64,000 nt of DNA from Rhodoblastus sp963703385 (GCA_963703385.1 OY969816.1:1984001-2048000), one strand, 5' to 3'. Counted from the first letter of the stretch, positions 18,117 through 28,016 are shown. Program-made: numbers and translations. The notes: generated from the letters alone by a model not told the origin.

Positions 18117-19586
18117 TCAAAACAACGCGCCCTGCGCGGCGTCGTCCGCCAGCAGGCCGGCCACATAGTCGCGAAAGGCGTCGCCGCGCTTCTCGAAATT
18201 GGCGAACTGGTCATAGGAGGCGCAGGCCGGCGACAGCAGCACGACCGGTTCGGCCGCGTCGCTCGCCTGCGCGTCGCCGGCCGCCGCCGCGACCGCGGCG
18301 TCCAGCGTCCCGCAACGCTGGTAGGGGACGGCGCCTTCGAGCGTGGCGGCGAAATCCTGCGCCGCCTCGCCGATCAGATAGGCCTTGCGGATCCTGCCGA
18401 ACAGCGGCCGCAGCGGCTCGATCCCGCCGGCCTTGGCCTTGCCGCCGAGGATCCAGAAAATGTCGCCGAAGCTCAGCAAAGCCTTTTCCGCCGCGTCGGC
18501 GTTGGTCGCCTTGCTGTCGTTGACGAAAATGACCTTGGCCCGGCGCCCGACCTGCTCCATGCGATGGGCGAGGCCGGGGAAGCTGCGCATGCCGAGCCCG
18601 ATCTCGTCGTGGGGAAGGCCGAGCCGCTCGCAGGCGGCGAAAGCGGCGGCCGCGTTCTGGGCGTTATGGGCGCCGCGCAGGGCGGGCGCGCGGGAAAGAT
18701 CGAATAGATTTTCCTCGAGCGTCTTCAGCATCGGCAAAGCGAAGGTGCGGCGAAGATGGCCCGAATCGAGACTGACGCTGGCCAAGGCGTTGGGCCGGCT
18801 GTTGGAAACGCCCACCACCGCATGGCCCGCCCCCTTGAGATATTGGAAGATCGCCTCGCTCCAGTCGTCGTCGCGCCCGACGATGGCGAAATCCGACGCC
18901 TCGACCAGACGCCGCTTGATCGCCGCGTAATTCTCCATCGTCCCGTGACGGTCGAGATGATCCGGCGTCAGGTTGAGCAACAGGCCGACGCTCGGGTTGA
19001 GCGAGGGCGTGAGGTCGATCTGGAAGCTCGAACATTCTATGACATAGACGCGCTCTTGGATCCGCTCTTGGACCCGCTCTTGGACCCGCTCCTGGACGCG
19101 CTCGGGCGACGGCGGCTCCAGGTCGAGGATCGGCGTCCCGATATTGCCGCCAAGCTGCGCGTCGTAACCCGCCTCGCGCAGGATATGGGCGATCAGCGCC
19201 GTGGTCGTGCTCTTGCCATTGGTGCCGGTGATCGCGACCAAGGCCGCGCCGGGCGCGATCAACGCGCGCTCGCGGCAGAACAATTCGATGTCGCCGATCA
19301 CCGGGACGCCCGCCGCATGGGCCCTGGCCGCGCTCCAATGCGGCTCGGGATGGGTGAGCGGCGCGCCCGGCGCCAGGATGAGCGCGGCGAAAGCAGACCA
19401 ATCCGCGCGCTGGAGATCGTCGAGACGGATTCCCTCCGCCGCCGCGTTGTCGAGCGCGGCGGGCGAATCATCCCAGGCGTGGACATGGGCGCCGCCGGCG
19501 GCAAGGGCCCTGGCCGTGGACAGGCCGGAGCCGCCGAGGCCGAACAAGGCGACCGACTGGCCGGCGAAAGAGGTGATCGGGATCAT
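18117..19586 (-). CDS. murD: UDP-N-acetylmuramoylalanine-D-glutamate ligase MurD
   Basis: Adds D-Glu to UDP-MurNAc-L-Ala. It has 489 residues, slightly long. Motifs: VALFGLGGSGLSTARALAAGG (UDP site), VAITGTNGKSTTTALIAHIL (P-loop), LLLNLTPDHLDRHGTMENYAAIKRRL, NDSKATNADAAEKAL, and LLSPACASYDQFANFEKRGDAF. Between the P-loop domain and ECSSFQID a tandem insertion of the tetrapeptide VQER (five near-copies) lengthens a loop, encoded by 12-base repeats. The ATG overlaps the mraY stop (ATGA). Confidence 0.96.
   Translation of the reverse strand: MIPITSFAGQSVALFGLGGSGLSTARALAAGGAHVHAWDDSPAALDNAAAEGIRLDDLQRADWSAFAALILAPGAPLTHPEPHWSAARAHAAGVPVIGDIELFCRERALIAPGAALVAITGTNGKSTTTALIAHILREAGYDAQLGGNIGTPILDLEPPSPERVQERVQERVQERIQERVYVIECSSFQIDLTPSLNPSVGLLLNLTPDHLDRHGTMENYAAIKRRLVEASDFAIVGRDDDWSEAIFQYLKGAGHAVVGVSNSRPNALASVSLDSGHLRRTFALPMLKTLEENLFDLSRAPALRGAHNAQNAAAAFAACERLGLPHDEIGLGMRSFPGLAHRMEQVGRRAKVIFVNDSKATNADAAEKALLSFGDIFWILGGKAKAGGIEPLRPLFGRIRKAYLIGEAAQDFAATLEGAVPYQRCGTLDAAVAAAAGDAQASDAAEPVVLLSPACASYDQFANFEKRGDAFRDYVAGLLADDAAQGALF
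19045..19104. repeat. 12-bp tandem repeat inside murD
   Basis: Four to five near-identical 12-base units (CGCTCTTGGACC type) encode ERVQERVQERVQERIQERV in MurD. The unit length keeps the frame, so copy-number change would add or remove four residues without disrupting the enzyme. Confidence 0.85.
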
Positions 19587-20728
19587 CAGCGCACCTTCAG
19601 GGTGGCGAGGCCGATCAGGGCCAGGACGAAGGCGATGATCCAGAACCGCACCACGACCTGGGGCTCGGCCCAGCCCAATTGCTCGAAATGATGGTGGATC
19701 GGCGCCATCTTGAACACGCGCTTGCCGGTCATCTTGAACGACGCCACCTGGACGATGACGGAGAGCGCCTCCATCACGAACAGGCCGCCGACAATCGCCA
19801 GCACGATCTCGTGCTTGACCGCCACCGCAATGGCGCCGAGCATGCCGCCGAGCGCGAGCGAACCGGTGTCGCCCATGAAGATCTGGGCCGGCGGCGCGTT
19901 GAACCACAGGAAGCCGAGTCCCGCGCCGATCATCGCGCTGGCCATCACCGTCAGTTCGCCGGCGGCGGGGACATAATTGATCCCGAGATAATGGGCGAAA
20001 ATATCGTTGCCGGCGAGATAGGCGATGATGCTGAAAGTCGCCGAGGCGATCATCACCGGCACGATGGCGAGGCCATCGAGGCCGTCGGTGAGATTGACCG
20101 CATTGCCGGCGCCGACGATGACAAAGCCGGCGAAGGGCAGGAAGAGCCAGGAGAGATCCACGATCCAGCCGTGGATGAAGGGCGCCGCCAGCTTGGTCGC
20201 GGGCGCGGCGGCGGTGAAGGGCGCGGCGAAGGCGGCGAAGAAATCGCCGAGATTGGCCACCGGTCCGGCGGCCGAGGCGCACATCATGAAATAAGCCGCG
20301 AGCATGGCGATCCCCGCCTCGGCGCCGAGGCGGGCGCGGCCGGGAAAGCCCTTGTGGCTCTGTTTGGTGACCTTGAGATAATCGTCATAGAAGCCGATCG
20401 CGCCGAAGCCGAGGGTCACGAAAAGCACGATCCAGACATAGGCGCTGCGGGGATTGGCCCAGAGCACGGTCGAGACCGTCAGCCCGGCGATGATCATCAG
20501 GCCGCCCATGGTTGGCGTGCCCCTCTTGGCGAGGTGGGACTGCGGGCCGTCGATGCGGATCGGCTGGCCCCTGCCCTGTTTGATCCGCAGCGAATTGATG
20601 ATCGACGGGCCGAAGAAGAAGACGAAAGCGAGCGCGGTCGCGGTGGCCCCGGCGGCGCGGAAGGTGATGTAGCGGAAGACGTTCAGCGGGCCGAAATGAT
20701 GGGACAGCGCCGCGAGCCAGATCAGCAT
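19586..20728 (-). CDS. mraY: Phospho-MurNAc-pentapeptide translocase MraY
   Basis: Integral membrane enzyme producing lipid I from UDP-MurNAc-pentapeptide and undecaprenyl phosphate. It has 380 residues and about ten membrane spans. Signature segments: GTPTMGGLMI, FGAIGFYDDYLKV (catalytic Asp pair), GAGNAVNLTDGLDGLAIVP, FMGDTGSLALGG and KMAPIHHHFEQLGW. The start chosen is MLIWLAALSHHFGPLNVFRYITFR at 20726-20728. A frame extending to 20893 is inside murF. Its start overlaps the murF 3' end by 7 bases. Confidence 0.97.
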   Translation of the reverse strand: MLIWLAALSHHFGPLNVFRYITFRAAGATATALAFVFFFGPSIINSLRIKQGRGQPIRIDGPQSHLAKRGTPTMGGLMIIAGLTVSTVLWANPRSAYVWIVLFVTLGFGAIGFYDDYLKVTKQSHKGFPGRARLGAEAGIAMLAAYFMMCASAAGPVANLGDFFAAFAAPFTAAAPATKLAAPFIHGWIVDLSWLFLPFAGFVIVGAGNAVNLTDGLDGLAIVPVMIASATFSIIAYLAGNDIFAHYLGINYVPAAGELTVMASAMIGAGLGFLWFNAPPAQIFMGDTGSLALGGMLGAIAVAVKHEIVLAIVGGLFVMEALSVIVQVASFKMTGKRVFKMAPIHHHFEQLGWAEPQVVVRFWIIAFVLALIGLATLKVR

Positions 20729-22177
20729 CGGATTTCCTCGACTTTTTGCGGTTCGGGCGCCGCGAAGCGGCTCTTGAGCGCGGCGGCGAGCGCGTGCAGT
20801 TTCGATGCGTTGGAGCCCTTGACCATGACCACGTCGCCCGCGCGCAGGGCTTCCGCGACCGCCGGCTCCAGGGCGGCGGCCGATTCGGCCCATGCGCCGC
20901 GCTTGTCGGGCGGCAGCGCGTCGAAAAGATGGCGGCTCAGCGGCCCGGCGGCGAAAACGAGATCGACGGCGTTGCGCGCCAGTTCGTCCTTGAGCGCGGC
21001 ATGCAGCGCCGGCGCGGCCGGCCCTAGCTCCAGCATGTCGCCCAGAACCGCGACGCGGCGGCCCTGCGCGTCAGGCCTGGCCGCGCCCAACAGATCGATC
21101 GCCGCGCGCATCGAAGCGGGATTGGCGTTGTAGCTTTCGTCGATCAGCACGAAGGCGCTCGCGGAATCTTCGCGGTCGCGCCACAGGACGTCGCGCTGGC
21201 CCCGTCCCTGCGCCGGCGCGACATCGGCGAGCGAAGCGGCGGCGGCGCGAAAATCGACGCCCACCGCGCGGGCGGCAAGCAGAACGGCGAGCGCGTTGAC
21301 CGCCATGTGGCGCCCCGGCGCGCCGAGCCGGAAATGCAGGTCCTGGCCCAGCAGGCGCGCGGAAACCCGCGAAAAAGTCGGTTCGGGATCGAACTGGATC
21401 AGATGCGCGTCGGCGGCGAGATTCTCGCCGAAACTCAGCACATAGCCGGCGGGCGAAGCCTCGGCCGCCGCCTGGAGAATCGGGAAGGTCTCGATATCGC
21501 GGTTGAGAACCGCGACGCCGCCCTTGACGATCCCTGAAAAAATCTCGGCCTTGGCGCGGGCGATGTCCTCGACGCCGGAAAAATGTTCGAGATGGACCGG
21601 CGCGACATGGGTGACGACGGCGACATGCGGGCGGACCATATCGACCAGAGCCGCGATCTCGCCGGCGTGGTTCATGCCGATCTCGAATACGGCGTAGCGC
21701 GCGCTTTCCGGCAGGCGGGCGAGCGTCAGCGGCACGCCCCAGTGATTGTTGTAGGACTTGTCCGCGACGTGGGTCGGGCCGGCGTCGGACAGGACTTTTC
21801 GCAGCATTTCCTTGGTCGAGGTCTTGCCCACCGAGCCGGTCACGGCGATGATCCGCGCCTTGCTGCGCTTGCGCGCCGCGGTTCCCAAGCCTTCCATCGC
21901 CTTGAGCACGTCATGGACGACGTAAAGCGTCCCGAGATGTTTCAGCGCTTCGGCATGGGCCTCGTCCACCACCGCCGCGACCGCGCCGCGCTCGAAAGCC
22001 GCGCCGACATGATCGTGGCCATCGGCGCGGTCGCCATGAATCGCGAAAAACAGGTCGCCCGGCTGGAGGGTGCGGGTGTCGATCGAAATGCCGGTCACGC
22101 CCAGCGGCGGCAGGCCGTGAACCCGCGCCCGCAAGGGCGCGACGAGACCAAGGCCGCTCCAGAGAACTCTCGCTCAT
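20722..22177 (-). CDS. murF: UDP-MurNAc-tripeptide-D-Ala-D-Ala ligase MurF (5' end frameshifted as read)
   Basis: Adds D-Ala-D-Ala to make the UDP-MurNAc-pentapeptide. The bulk reads normally: LPPLGVTGISIDTRTLQPGDLFFAI, P-loop VTGSVGKTSTKEML, MNHAGEIAALVDMVRPH, and LIDESYNANPASMRAAIDLL. As read, the frame has no ATG: the first usable codon is TTG at 22134, and the frame runs back to the murE stop. The ATG at 22175-22177, which overlaps that stop as ATGA, is one base out of frame. Deleting one A from GAACTC at 22164-22169 on the plus strand joins them as MSESLWSGLGLVAPLRARVHGLPPLG. That is a natural MurF N terminus of 484 residues in total. I infer a 1-base artefact or mutation. Confidence 0.92.
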
Positions 22178-23634
22178 GCGGAAGGCCCTCTTGAGGAAAT
22201 TTCCTGGATCGCGGCGCGCGCCTCGTCCTGGTCGGAAAAGGGCAGCACGTTCTTGCCGACGATCTGCCCGGTTTCATGGCCCTTGCCGGCGATGAGCAGC
22301 AGGTCGCCCTCGCCGAGCATGGCGACGCCGGCGCGAATCGCCCGCGCGCGGTCGCCGATCTCGCGGGCGCCCGGCGCGGCGGCGAGAATATGCGCCCGGA
22401 TCGAGCCTGCGTCCTCGCTGCGCGGATTGTCGTCGGTGACGATGACCGCGTCGGCGCCGCGCGTGGCGATCTCGCCCATGATCGGGCGCTTGCCCGCGTC
22501 GCGGTCGCCGCCGCAGCCGAAGACGACGACGAGGCGCCGTTTGGCGAAAGGCCGCAAGGCGGCGAGCGCCTTTTCCAGCGCGTCGGGCTTGTGGGCGTAA
22601 TCGACAAAGACCGGCGCGCCGTCGCGGTCGCCGACGCGCTCCAGTCGCCCCGGCGCGCCGCGTAAAATTTCGAGCGCGGCGAAAACTTTTTCCGGCGGCG
22701 CCCCGGCGGCGAGCGCGAGCCCCGCCGCGACCAGCGCGTTTTCCGCCTGGAACAGGCCGGCAAGCGGCAGTTTTACCGCGATGTCGCGGCCTTCGAACCC
22801 CAGATCGAGCTGCAAGCAGAAACCTTCCGCGCGCGCCTCTTTCAGGCGCAGGCCCTCGCCTTTGGCGCCGACGGTGAACAGGTTCAATTTACCGGCGCGG
22901 CAGGCCGCGATGACCTGCCCCGCGTGGTCGCCGTCGGCGGCGACCACCGCCGTCTGGCCGGGCTTGAGCAGATCGCTGAACAGCCGCAGCTTGGCGGCGA
23001 GATAGTCGTCGAGATTGGCGTGATAATCGAGATGATCGCGCGACAGATTGGTGAAGCCGGCGGCGGTGAGGCGCACGCCGTCGAGCCGGCGCTGATCGAG
23101 GCCATGCGAGGAGGCTTCCATCGCCAGATGAGTCACGCCCTCGTTCGCCAGGGCGTCGAGGGTCTTGTGCAGGGTCACCGGGTCGGGCGTCGTCAGCGAG
23201 CCGTAAACGGCGCCGCCGGGCTTGACGACGCCGATCGTCCCGAGCGAGGCCGCCGCAAAGCCGCAGAAATCAAAAATCTGGCGGGTGAAATCGGCGACCG
23301 ACGTCTTGCCCGACGTGCCGGTGACGGCGACGATTTTTTGGGGCTGGCGGGGAAACAAGGCCGCCGCCGCCAAGGACAGGCTTTTCCGCGCATCGGCGAC
23401 CTGAATATAGGGCGAGCCGGCCAGTTCGGGCGGCAAGGATTTTTCGCCCACCACCGCCACGGCCCCGGCGGCGAGAGCCTGGGCGGCGAACTGCATGCCG
23501 TCGGCCCTGGCGCCGGCAAACGCGAAAAACAGCGCGCCGGGCGTGACAGCGCGGCTGTCCGCCGTCACGCCGGTCACGTCGAGGCCGCGCCAGGTCGAAG
23601 GGGCGTCGGGCAGAAGTTCGGCAAGGCGCATCAT
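22174..23634 (-). CDS. murE: UDP-MurNAc-tripeptide synthetase MurE (meso-diaminopimelate adding)
   Basis: Adds the third stem-peptide residue. It has 486 residues. Motifs: DSRAVTPGALFFAFAGARADG, P-loop VAVTGTSGKTSVADFTRQI, MEASSHGLDQRRLDGV, FTNLSRDHLDYHANLDDY and VDYAHKPDALEKALAALRP. The specificity loop VTDDNPRSEDAGSI contains DNPR, which in this family marks meso-diaminopimelate rather than lysine. The start overlaps the ftsI stop and its stop overlaps the natural murF ATG, so all three are coupled. Confidence 0.96.
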   Translation of the reverse strand: MMRLAELLPDAPSTWRGLDVTGVTADSRAVTPGALFFAFAGARADGMQFAAQALAAGAVAVVGEKSLPPELAGSPYIQVADARKSLSLAAAALFPRQPQKIVAVTGTSGKTSVADFTRQIFDFCGFAAASLGTIGVVKPGGAVYGSLTTPDPVTLHKTLDALANEGVTHLAMEASSHGLDQRRLDGVRLTAAGFTNLSRDHLDYHANLDDYLAAKLRLFSDLLKPGQTAVVAADGDHAGQVIAACRAGKLNLFTVGAKGEGLRLKEARAEGFCLQLDLGFEGRDIAVKLPLAGLFQAENALVAAGLALAAGAPPEKVFAALEILRGAPGRLERVGDRDGAPVFVDYAHKPDALEKALAALRPFAKRRLVVVFGCGGDRDAGKRPIMGEIATRGADAVIVTDDNPRSEDAGSIRAHILAAAPGAREIGDRARAIRAGVAMLGEGDLLLIAGKGHETGQIVGKNVLPFSDQDEARAAIQEISSRGPSA

Positions 23635-25527
23635 TGGTCTCCCGGCCCGGTGATCGGCGGGGCGTTGGCGAAGCCATAGCCCATGCGCGCCAGCAGGGGG
23701 AAGGGTTCGGTCGGCAGGTTGAGGCGCGGCGCGAGGCCGAGCAAAGGCGTGACGCGCTCGATCAGCCTGCCGGTGACATAGCCGGAATTATAGGCGGCGG
23801 TGTCCCAGCCGCCGTCCTGCTTGAGGCCCTGCGGCTCGTCCATCACCGTCATGAACAAATAGCGCGGCTTGTCGGCCGGCACGACCGCCATGAACGTGGT
23901 GAACACCTTGTGCTTGGCGTAATGGCCGGCGACCACCTTGTCCGCCGTGCCGGTCTTGCCGCCGACGAAATAGCCCGGAATGTTGGCCTTTTTCGCCGTG
24001 CCGACGATGGCGTTGAGCCGCAGGATATAGCGCAGCGCCTCGCTGGTCGTCGGCTTGACGACCTGCGGCTGGCTCGTCTTGTCGAAACCGTCGGGCCGCT
24101 TGAGGAAGGTCGGCGTGATCAGAAAGCCGCCATTGACGAGGGCGGCGACCGCCATCATCGCCTGGAGCGGCGCGACCGCCAGACCGTGGCCGAAAGCGAT
24201 GGTCATGGTCGAAACCTCGCCCCAATGGCGCGGGACGATCGGCGCGGAATTCTCCGGCAGTTCCGTGCGCATGCGGGTGAGCTGGCCCATCTTGCGCAGA
24301 AAGGCCTGGTGGTTCTCGACCCCGACCGACAAGGCCAGTTTCGCCGAGCCGATATTCGAGGAATACGTGAAGACTTCCGGGAGCGACAGCGGCCGATGCT
24401 GCGGCTCGAAATCGTGAATGTAACTATGGCCGGCGCGCAGCGGGCTGCTGACGTCGACCCTGGTGTTGAGCGTCGCCTTGCCCGAATTCAATCGCCATGG
24501 CGAGGGTCAGCGCCTTGAAGGTCGAGCCCATTTCATGGACGCCGACCGTGAGCTGGTTGATCGCATTGGGCTTGAGCGCGTCGACCGGATTGGCCGGATC
24601 GTAATCGGGCAGCGAGGCTTCGGCCAGCACTTCGCCGGTGTTCACGTCCATAATCGCGGCGGCGGCCGCTTTGGCCGAAAAGCGCCCCATCGCCTGAACG
24701 AGTTCGTCGCGCACGGCGTGGGTGGCGCGCATGTCGAGCGAGAGAGCGACGGGCGCGAGATTTTCCTGAGTGAGCTTGAAACCGGCGTCGTGCAGATCGG
24801 ACAGGCCCTGGCCGTCGAGATATTTCTCGACGCCCGCAATGCCCTGGTTGTCGGGATTGGTGAAGCCCAGCACATGGGCGGCGAGCGGCCCGTTGGGATA
24901 GACGCGCTTGTTCTCCGGCAGGAAGCCGACGCCCGGCAGTCCGAGGCGGAAGATCGCCTGCTGCTGCGAGGGCGAAATGTCGCGCTTGATCCAGACGAAG
25001 CCTTTTCGCGCGCCAAGACGGGCGCGGAGGTCATGGGCGTTGAGGTCCGGCAGGATGGCGGTGAGCTCTTCGGTCGCCTCGTCCTTGTCGATGATCTCGC
25101 GCGGATCGGCGAAGACCGACATCACCTTGACGTCCATCGCCAGCAGCTGGCCATTGCGATCGACAATTTCCGGCCGCGCGGCGGAAACCGCCTGCGACGC
25201 CTCGCGGCGCAGGGATTCCGGATCAGGCTTGGTTCCGAGATAGGCGAGACGGCCGATGAACAGCAGAAAAAGCGAGCCGAAGGCCACCGCCGTCAGACGG
25301 ATGCGGAAGCCGCTTTTCGAGAAATGAGTGCCGAAGATCGCAAAGAACGCCGTTTTCAGCTTGAAGCGGCGGCGCGGCGGCTGGTTGGGCTGCGCCGACT
25401 TATTGGGCTGCGCCGGCTTGGCGGGCGGCGCGGGTTCGGCCGCGAAGGCCAGCGCCTCGACCGGCGCCTGCGCGGGCGCGCAAGCCGGCTCGAATTCAGG
25501 TCCGATCCGCGCGGGCGCCCCTGCCAT
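23631..25527 (-). CDS. ftsI: Septal peptidoglycan transpeptidase FtsI/PBP3 (frameshifted as read)
   Basis: Class B penicillin-binding protein cross-linking septal peptidoglycan. Two overlapping frames together give the complete enzyme of about 631 residues. The N-terminal part carries a Pro/Ala/Lys-rich cytoplasmic tail, one membrane span (AVAFGSLFLLFIGRLAYLG), the pedestal domain, and the active-site SxxK in MGSTFKALTLAMA. The C-terminal part carries SSN (TYSSNIGSAKLALS) and KTG (VGGKTGTADKV). The break lies at 24484-24489 (GAATTC). Removing one A gives AIDSGKATLNTRVDV, the family sequence, and brings the length to a multiple of three. FtsI is essential, so a sequence artefact is the simplest reading, but a real mutation is not excluded. 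The ATG at 25527 follows a GGGAGATAG ribosome binding site. Confidence 0.93.
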
Positions 25528-25530
25528 GGT

Positions 25531-25938
25531 CTATCTCCCGGTCCGCGACGACGCCGACGCGCCCGGACCCGTCCGGGCCGAAACCGCGCCCGGCGCGACC
25601 GGACCCTTGGCCGCGCCAAGGCCGAGGTCTTTCAGCTCATTGCCGATGGCGTCGGTCGCCGGACCCTTGTCAGGCAGGCTCGACAGGGTGGCGATCTGCG
25701 ACAATTGCATCACCTGCCCGCCGAGATATTGATCGGCAAGGGCCTCGACCCGCACCGGCGCGGCGACATGGGCCCATTCCGCGCGCGCCATGGCGAGGCC
25801 GTCGGTCTCGGCCTGCAATTCGTGCTTCAGCCTGGTCAGTTTCTCGACCTGGTAGAGCGTCGAATATTTGATCGAATAGGCGTAAACCGCCGAGCCGATC
25901 AGGACGACGACCGCTATGACATTCATCAGGCGCAGCAT
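25531..25938 (-). CDS. ftsL: Cell division protein FtsL
   Basis: Small bitopic divisome protein of the FtsQLB complex. It has 135 residues: a membrane span at residues 4-22 (LMNVIAVVVLIGSAVYAYSI), then a periplasmic coiled coil (QVEKLTRLKHELQAETDGLAMARAEWAHV) and an Ala/Gly-rich tail. Identification rests on topology, coiled coil and position between rsmH and ftsI, since FtsL sequences diverge strongly. The stop lies 3 bases before the ftsI start. Confidence 0.88.
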   Translation of the reverse strand: MLRLMNVIAVVVLIGSAVYAYSIKYSTLYQVEKLTRLKHELQAETDGLAMARAEWAHVAAPVRVEALADQYLGGQVMQLSQIATLSSLPDKGPATDAIGNELKDLGLGAAKGPVAPGAVSARTGPGASASSRTGR

Positions 25939-25954
25939 GTCAGCGCTCTCCCCC

Positions 25955-26943
25955 TCATCCGGCGCTTCGCGCCACCTTCTCCCGCAAGGGGAGAAGGGGA
26001 GCGCTCGTTGCGGTGCGTTCGGCCCAGCGCAATTTGGCCGAGCGGGCGCGCGGGTTGCGCGCGCATTCCGCCGCGCCCGGCGCGACGGGCTGGGGCGCGA
26101 GCAGCCGGAAGGTCGGCGGCGGCGGCGGAATTTCGCCCGGCAGCAGGCGCGAAGGGGCGCGGCCGCGTCCCGTGCGTGCGGAAAAGAACTGCTTGACGAT
26201 GCGGTCTTCCAGCGAATGGAAGGTGACGACCGCGAGCCGGCCGCCCGGACGCAGCAGGCGCTCGGCGGCGTCCAGCGCGCGGGTCAGTTCGTCCAGCTCC
26301 TCGTTGACCGCGATGCGCAAGGCCTGGAACGTCCGCGTCGCCGGATGGATGTCCCCCGGGCGGCCGGGATTGGCGCGGGCGACGATCTGCGCCAGCGCGC
26401 CCGTTGTCAGGATGGGCGCCCTTGCGCGCTCGGCCACGATGGCGCGAGCGATGCGGCGCGAGGCGCGCTCCTCGCCGAAATGATAGATCAGGTCGGCGAG
26501 CGCCCCCTGCTCCAGCTGGTTGACGAGATCGGCGGCGCTCACGCCCGCCTTTTCCATGCGCATGTCGAGCGGACCGTCAAAACGAAAGGAAAAGCCGCGC
26601 TCCGCCTCGTCGAGCTGCATCGACGACACGCCGATGTCGAGGACGATTCCGTCGAAAGGCCCGAGCTTTTTTCGCGCGCCGCGTTCTCCATCAGCGAGAA
26701 GCGGGTTTGGGCCAGCATCAGCCGGCCGCCGCTCGCCTCGACGAGCTCCGCGCCATTGCGGATCGCGCTGGGGTCGCGGTCGAGCGCCAGCACTTTTCCG
26801 CCCGCCGCGAGAATCAGCCGCGTAGTGCCGCCGGCCCCAAAAGTTCCGTCGAGATAGAGGCCGCCGGGCGCGACCGCCAAAGCATCGATGGCTTCCGCCG
26901 CCAGCACCGGAATATGGGGCGTTTGCGCGGACGCCTCACTCAT
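25955..26943 (-). CDS. rsmH: 16S rRNA m4C1402 methyltransferase RsmH/MraW (frameshifted as read)
   Basis: SAM-dependent methyltransferase acting on 16S rRNA. It is split over two frames. The N-terminal frame has HIPVLAAEAIDALAVAPGGLYLDGTFGAGGTTRLIL and LALDRDP (SAM site). The C-terminal frame has GPFDGIVLDIGVSSMQLDEAERGFSFRFDGPLDMRM and VVTFHSLEDRIVKQFF. They meet at a run of six T (26668-26673; A6 on the coding strand). Seven A would give AREKKLGPFDGI and a 329-residue enzyme. The start MSEASAQTPHIPVL at 26943 is preferred; the frame is open to 27060. It is the first gene of the dcw cluster. Confidence 0.92.
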
Positions 26944-27139
26944 GCGCGCGCTCGCGGCGTCGTGGGCGAATTTTCCGCGCGTCCCACGCGACACGCGCGC
27001 CGCAAAAGGGCGCGGCGGCGCAGGGCTGACGGCGTTTTGCATTCGACGGACATGCGGCATGGCGGCGGGCTTCGAGACAATGCATTTGGCTCGATTAAAA
27101 CACTGTTAGCGTTAAGAACCCATTTACGCGACGATTAAG

Positions 27140-27508
27140 CGCCAGTCGGCCTGTAAGCCGGGTTCTGTATGGCGCCTTGCGGCGCGCGATGGCCATTCCT
27201 CTGGGACGGCAGTCGCCTGCCGCCTCTTGCAACCAACCCGGACGACGCCCCGGAGAAGGGTGGGAAATCCCTGTCGTCCCTATTCGGTTTTGCTCCCGGC
27301 GGGGCTTGCCGTGCCGCCGACGTCGCCGTCGGCGCGGTGCGCTCTTGCCGCACCCTTTCACCCTTGCCCTTGGAAAACCAAAGGCGGTTTGCTTTCTGTG
27401 GCGCTTTCCCTGGGGTCGCCCCCGCCGGACGTTATCCGGCGCCGTTTCTCCGTGGAGCCCGGACTTTCCTCCGCCCGTGAAGGGCGGCGGCCATCCGGCC
27501 GACTGGCG
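27140..27508 (-). ncRNA. rnpB: RNase P RNA (rnpB), bacterial type A
   Basis: Catalytic RNA that matures tRNA 5' ends. On the minus strand it begins GCCAGTCGGCC and ends GGCCGACTGGC; these 11-base ends are exact complements and form helix P1, which sets the boundaries at about 27507 and 27141. The invariant 5' core GGAGGAAAGTCCGGGCTCC and the 3' core ACAGAACCCGGCTTACAGGCC are both present. The length of about 370 bases is normal. It lies 200-450 bases upstream of rsmH on the same strand. No terminator was seen between them. Confidence 0.95.
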
Positions 27509-27696
27509 GTCCCGGCATAACAGCCGGAGGCGCCGCGTCAAGTTTTTTCGGCGCCGGCCGACGGAGCGGCGGCGGCATTTGTTAAGCGCAGCGTGGCAAT
27601 TTTGCACTTGTGCCGCGCGCCCGGGCCGGTCATCCTTCGCCGCGGTTTTCGTTTGCGGCCCGTCTCCAAGGGGCGGCGCCGAGGAGTTTCCGATCC

Positions 27697-27993
27697 ATGA
27701 AGAACAGCCTGATGTTGACTCTCGCGCTGGCGACCGGCCTTGGCCTCGCCGGCTGCGGCTATACGCCCGAGCAGCGGGCGGTCAATGGCGCGGTGATCGG
27801 CGGCGCGACCGGCGCGGCCATCGGCGGCCTGGCGACGGGCCGGGCCGGCGGCGCGGTCGCCGGCGGGATTCTGGGCGCCGCGGCCGGCGGCATTCTCGGC
27901 GCCAACAGCGCGCCGCCGCCCCCGCCCCCGCGCCGCTGCGCGGAGTTCGCCTATGACGATTACGGCGGCCGCCATTGCGTCGCCTGGTTTTAA
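27697..27993 (+). CDS. Glycine-zipper outer-membrane lipoprotein, small
   Basis: A 98-residue precursor. A signal peptide with lipobox LAGCGY (Cys at residue 20) is followed by glycine-zipper repeats (GAVIGGATGAAIGGLATGRAGGAVAGGILGAAAGGILGA), a poly-proline stretch, and a short tail RRCAEFAYDDYGGRHCVAWF with two cysteines that could form a disulfide. The start has GAGGAG just upstream. Glycine-zipper lipoproteins such as OsmB and SlyB types sit in the outer membrane; the exact role here is unknown. A terminator follows. Confidence 0.8.
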   Translation: MKNSLMLTLALATGLGLAGCGYTPEQRAVNGAVIGGATGAAIGGLATGRAGGAVAGGILGAAAGGILGANSAPPPPPPRRCAEFAYDDYGGRHCVAWF

Positions 27994-28016
27994 GCGGCTT
28001 GAACCTTTCCCACCAA

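Noticed and set aside
18117..20282. 721-residue frame joining the mraY region to murD
   Set aside because: Only the part after MIPITSF (from 19586) is MurD; the rest is mraY read out of frame.
23631..25527. Programmed ribosomal frameshifting in ftsI, metF and wecG/tagA
   Set aside because: The break sites lack slippery heptamers and downstream stems, and the shared GAANTC context fits an artefact better.
27098..27135. CtrA-like TTAA-N7-TTTA motif before rsmH
   Set aside because: One half-site is imperfect and it lies close to the rnpB 3' end; too weak to list as a site.
27095..27607. Open frames across rnpB
   Set aside because: The region is explained by the RNase P RNA fold with complementary ends.
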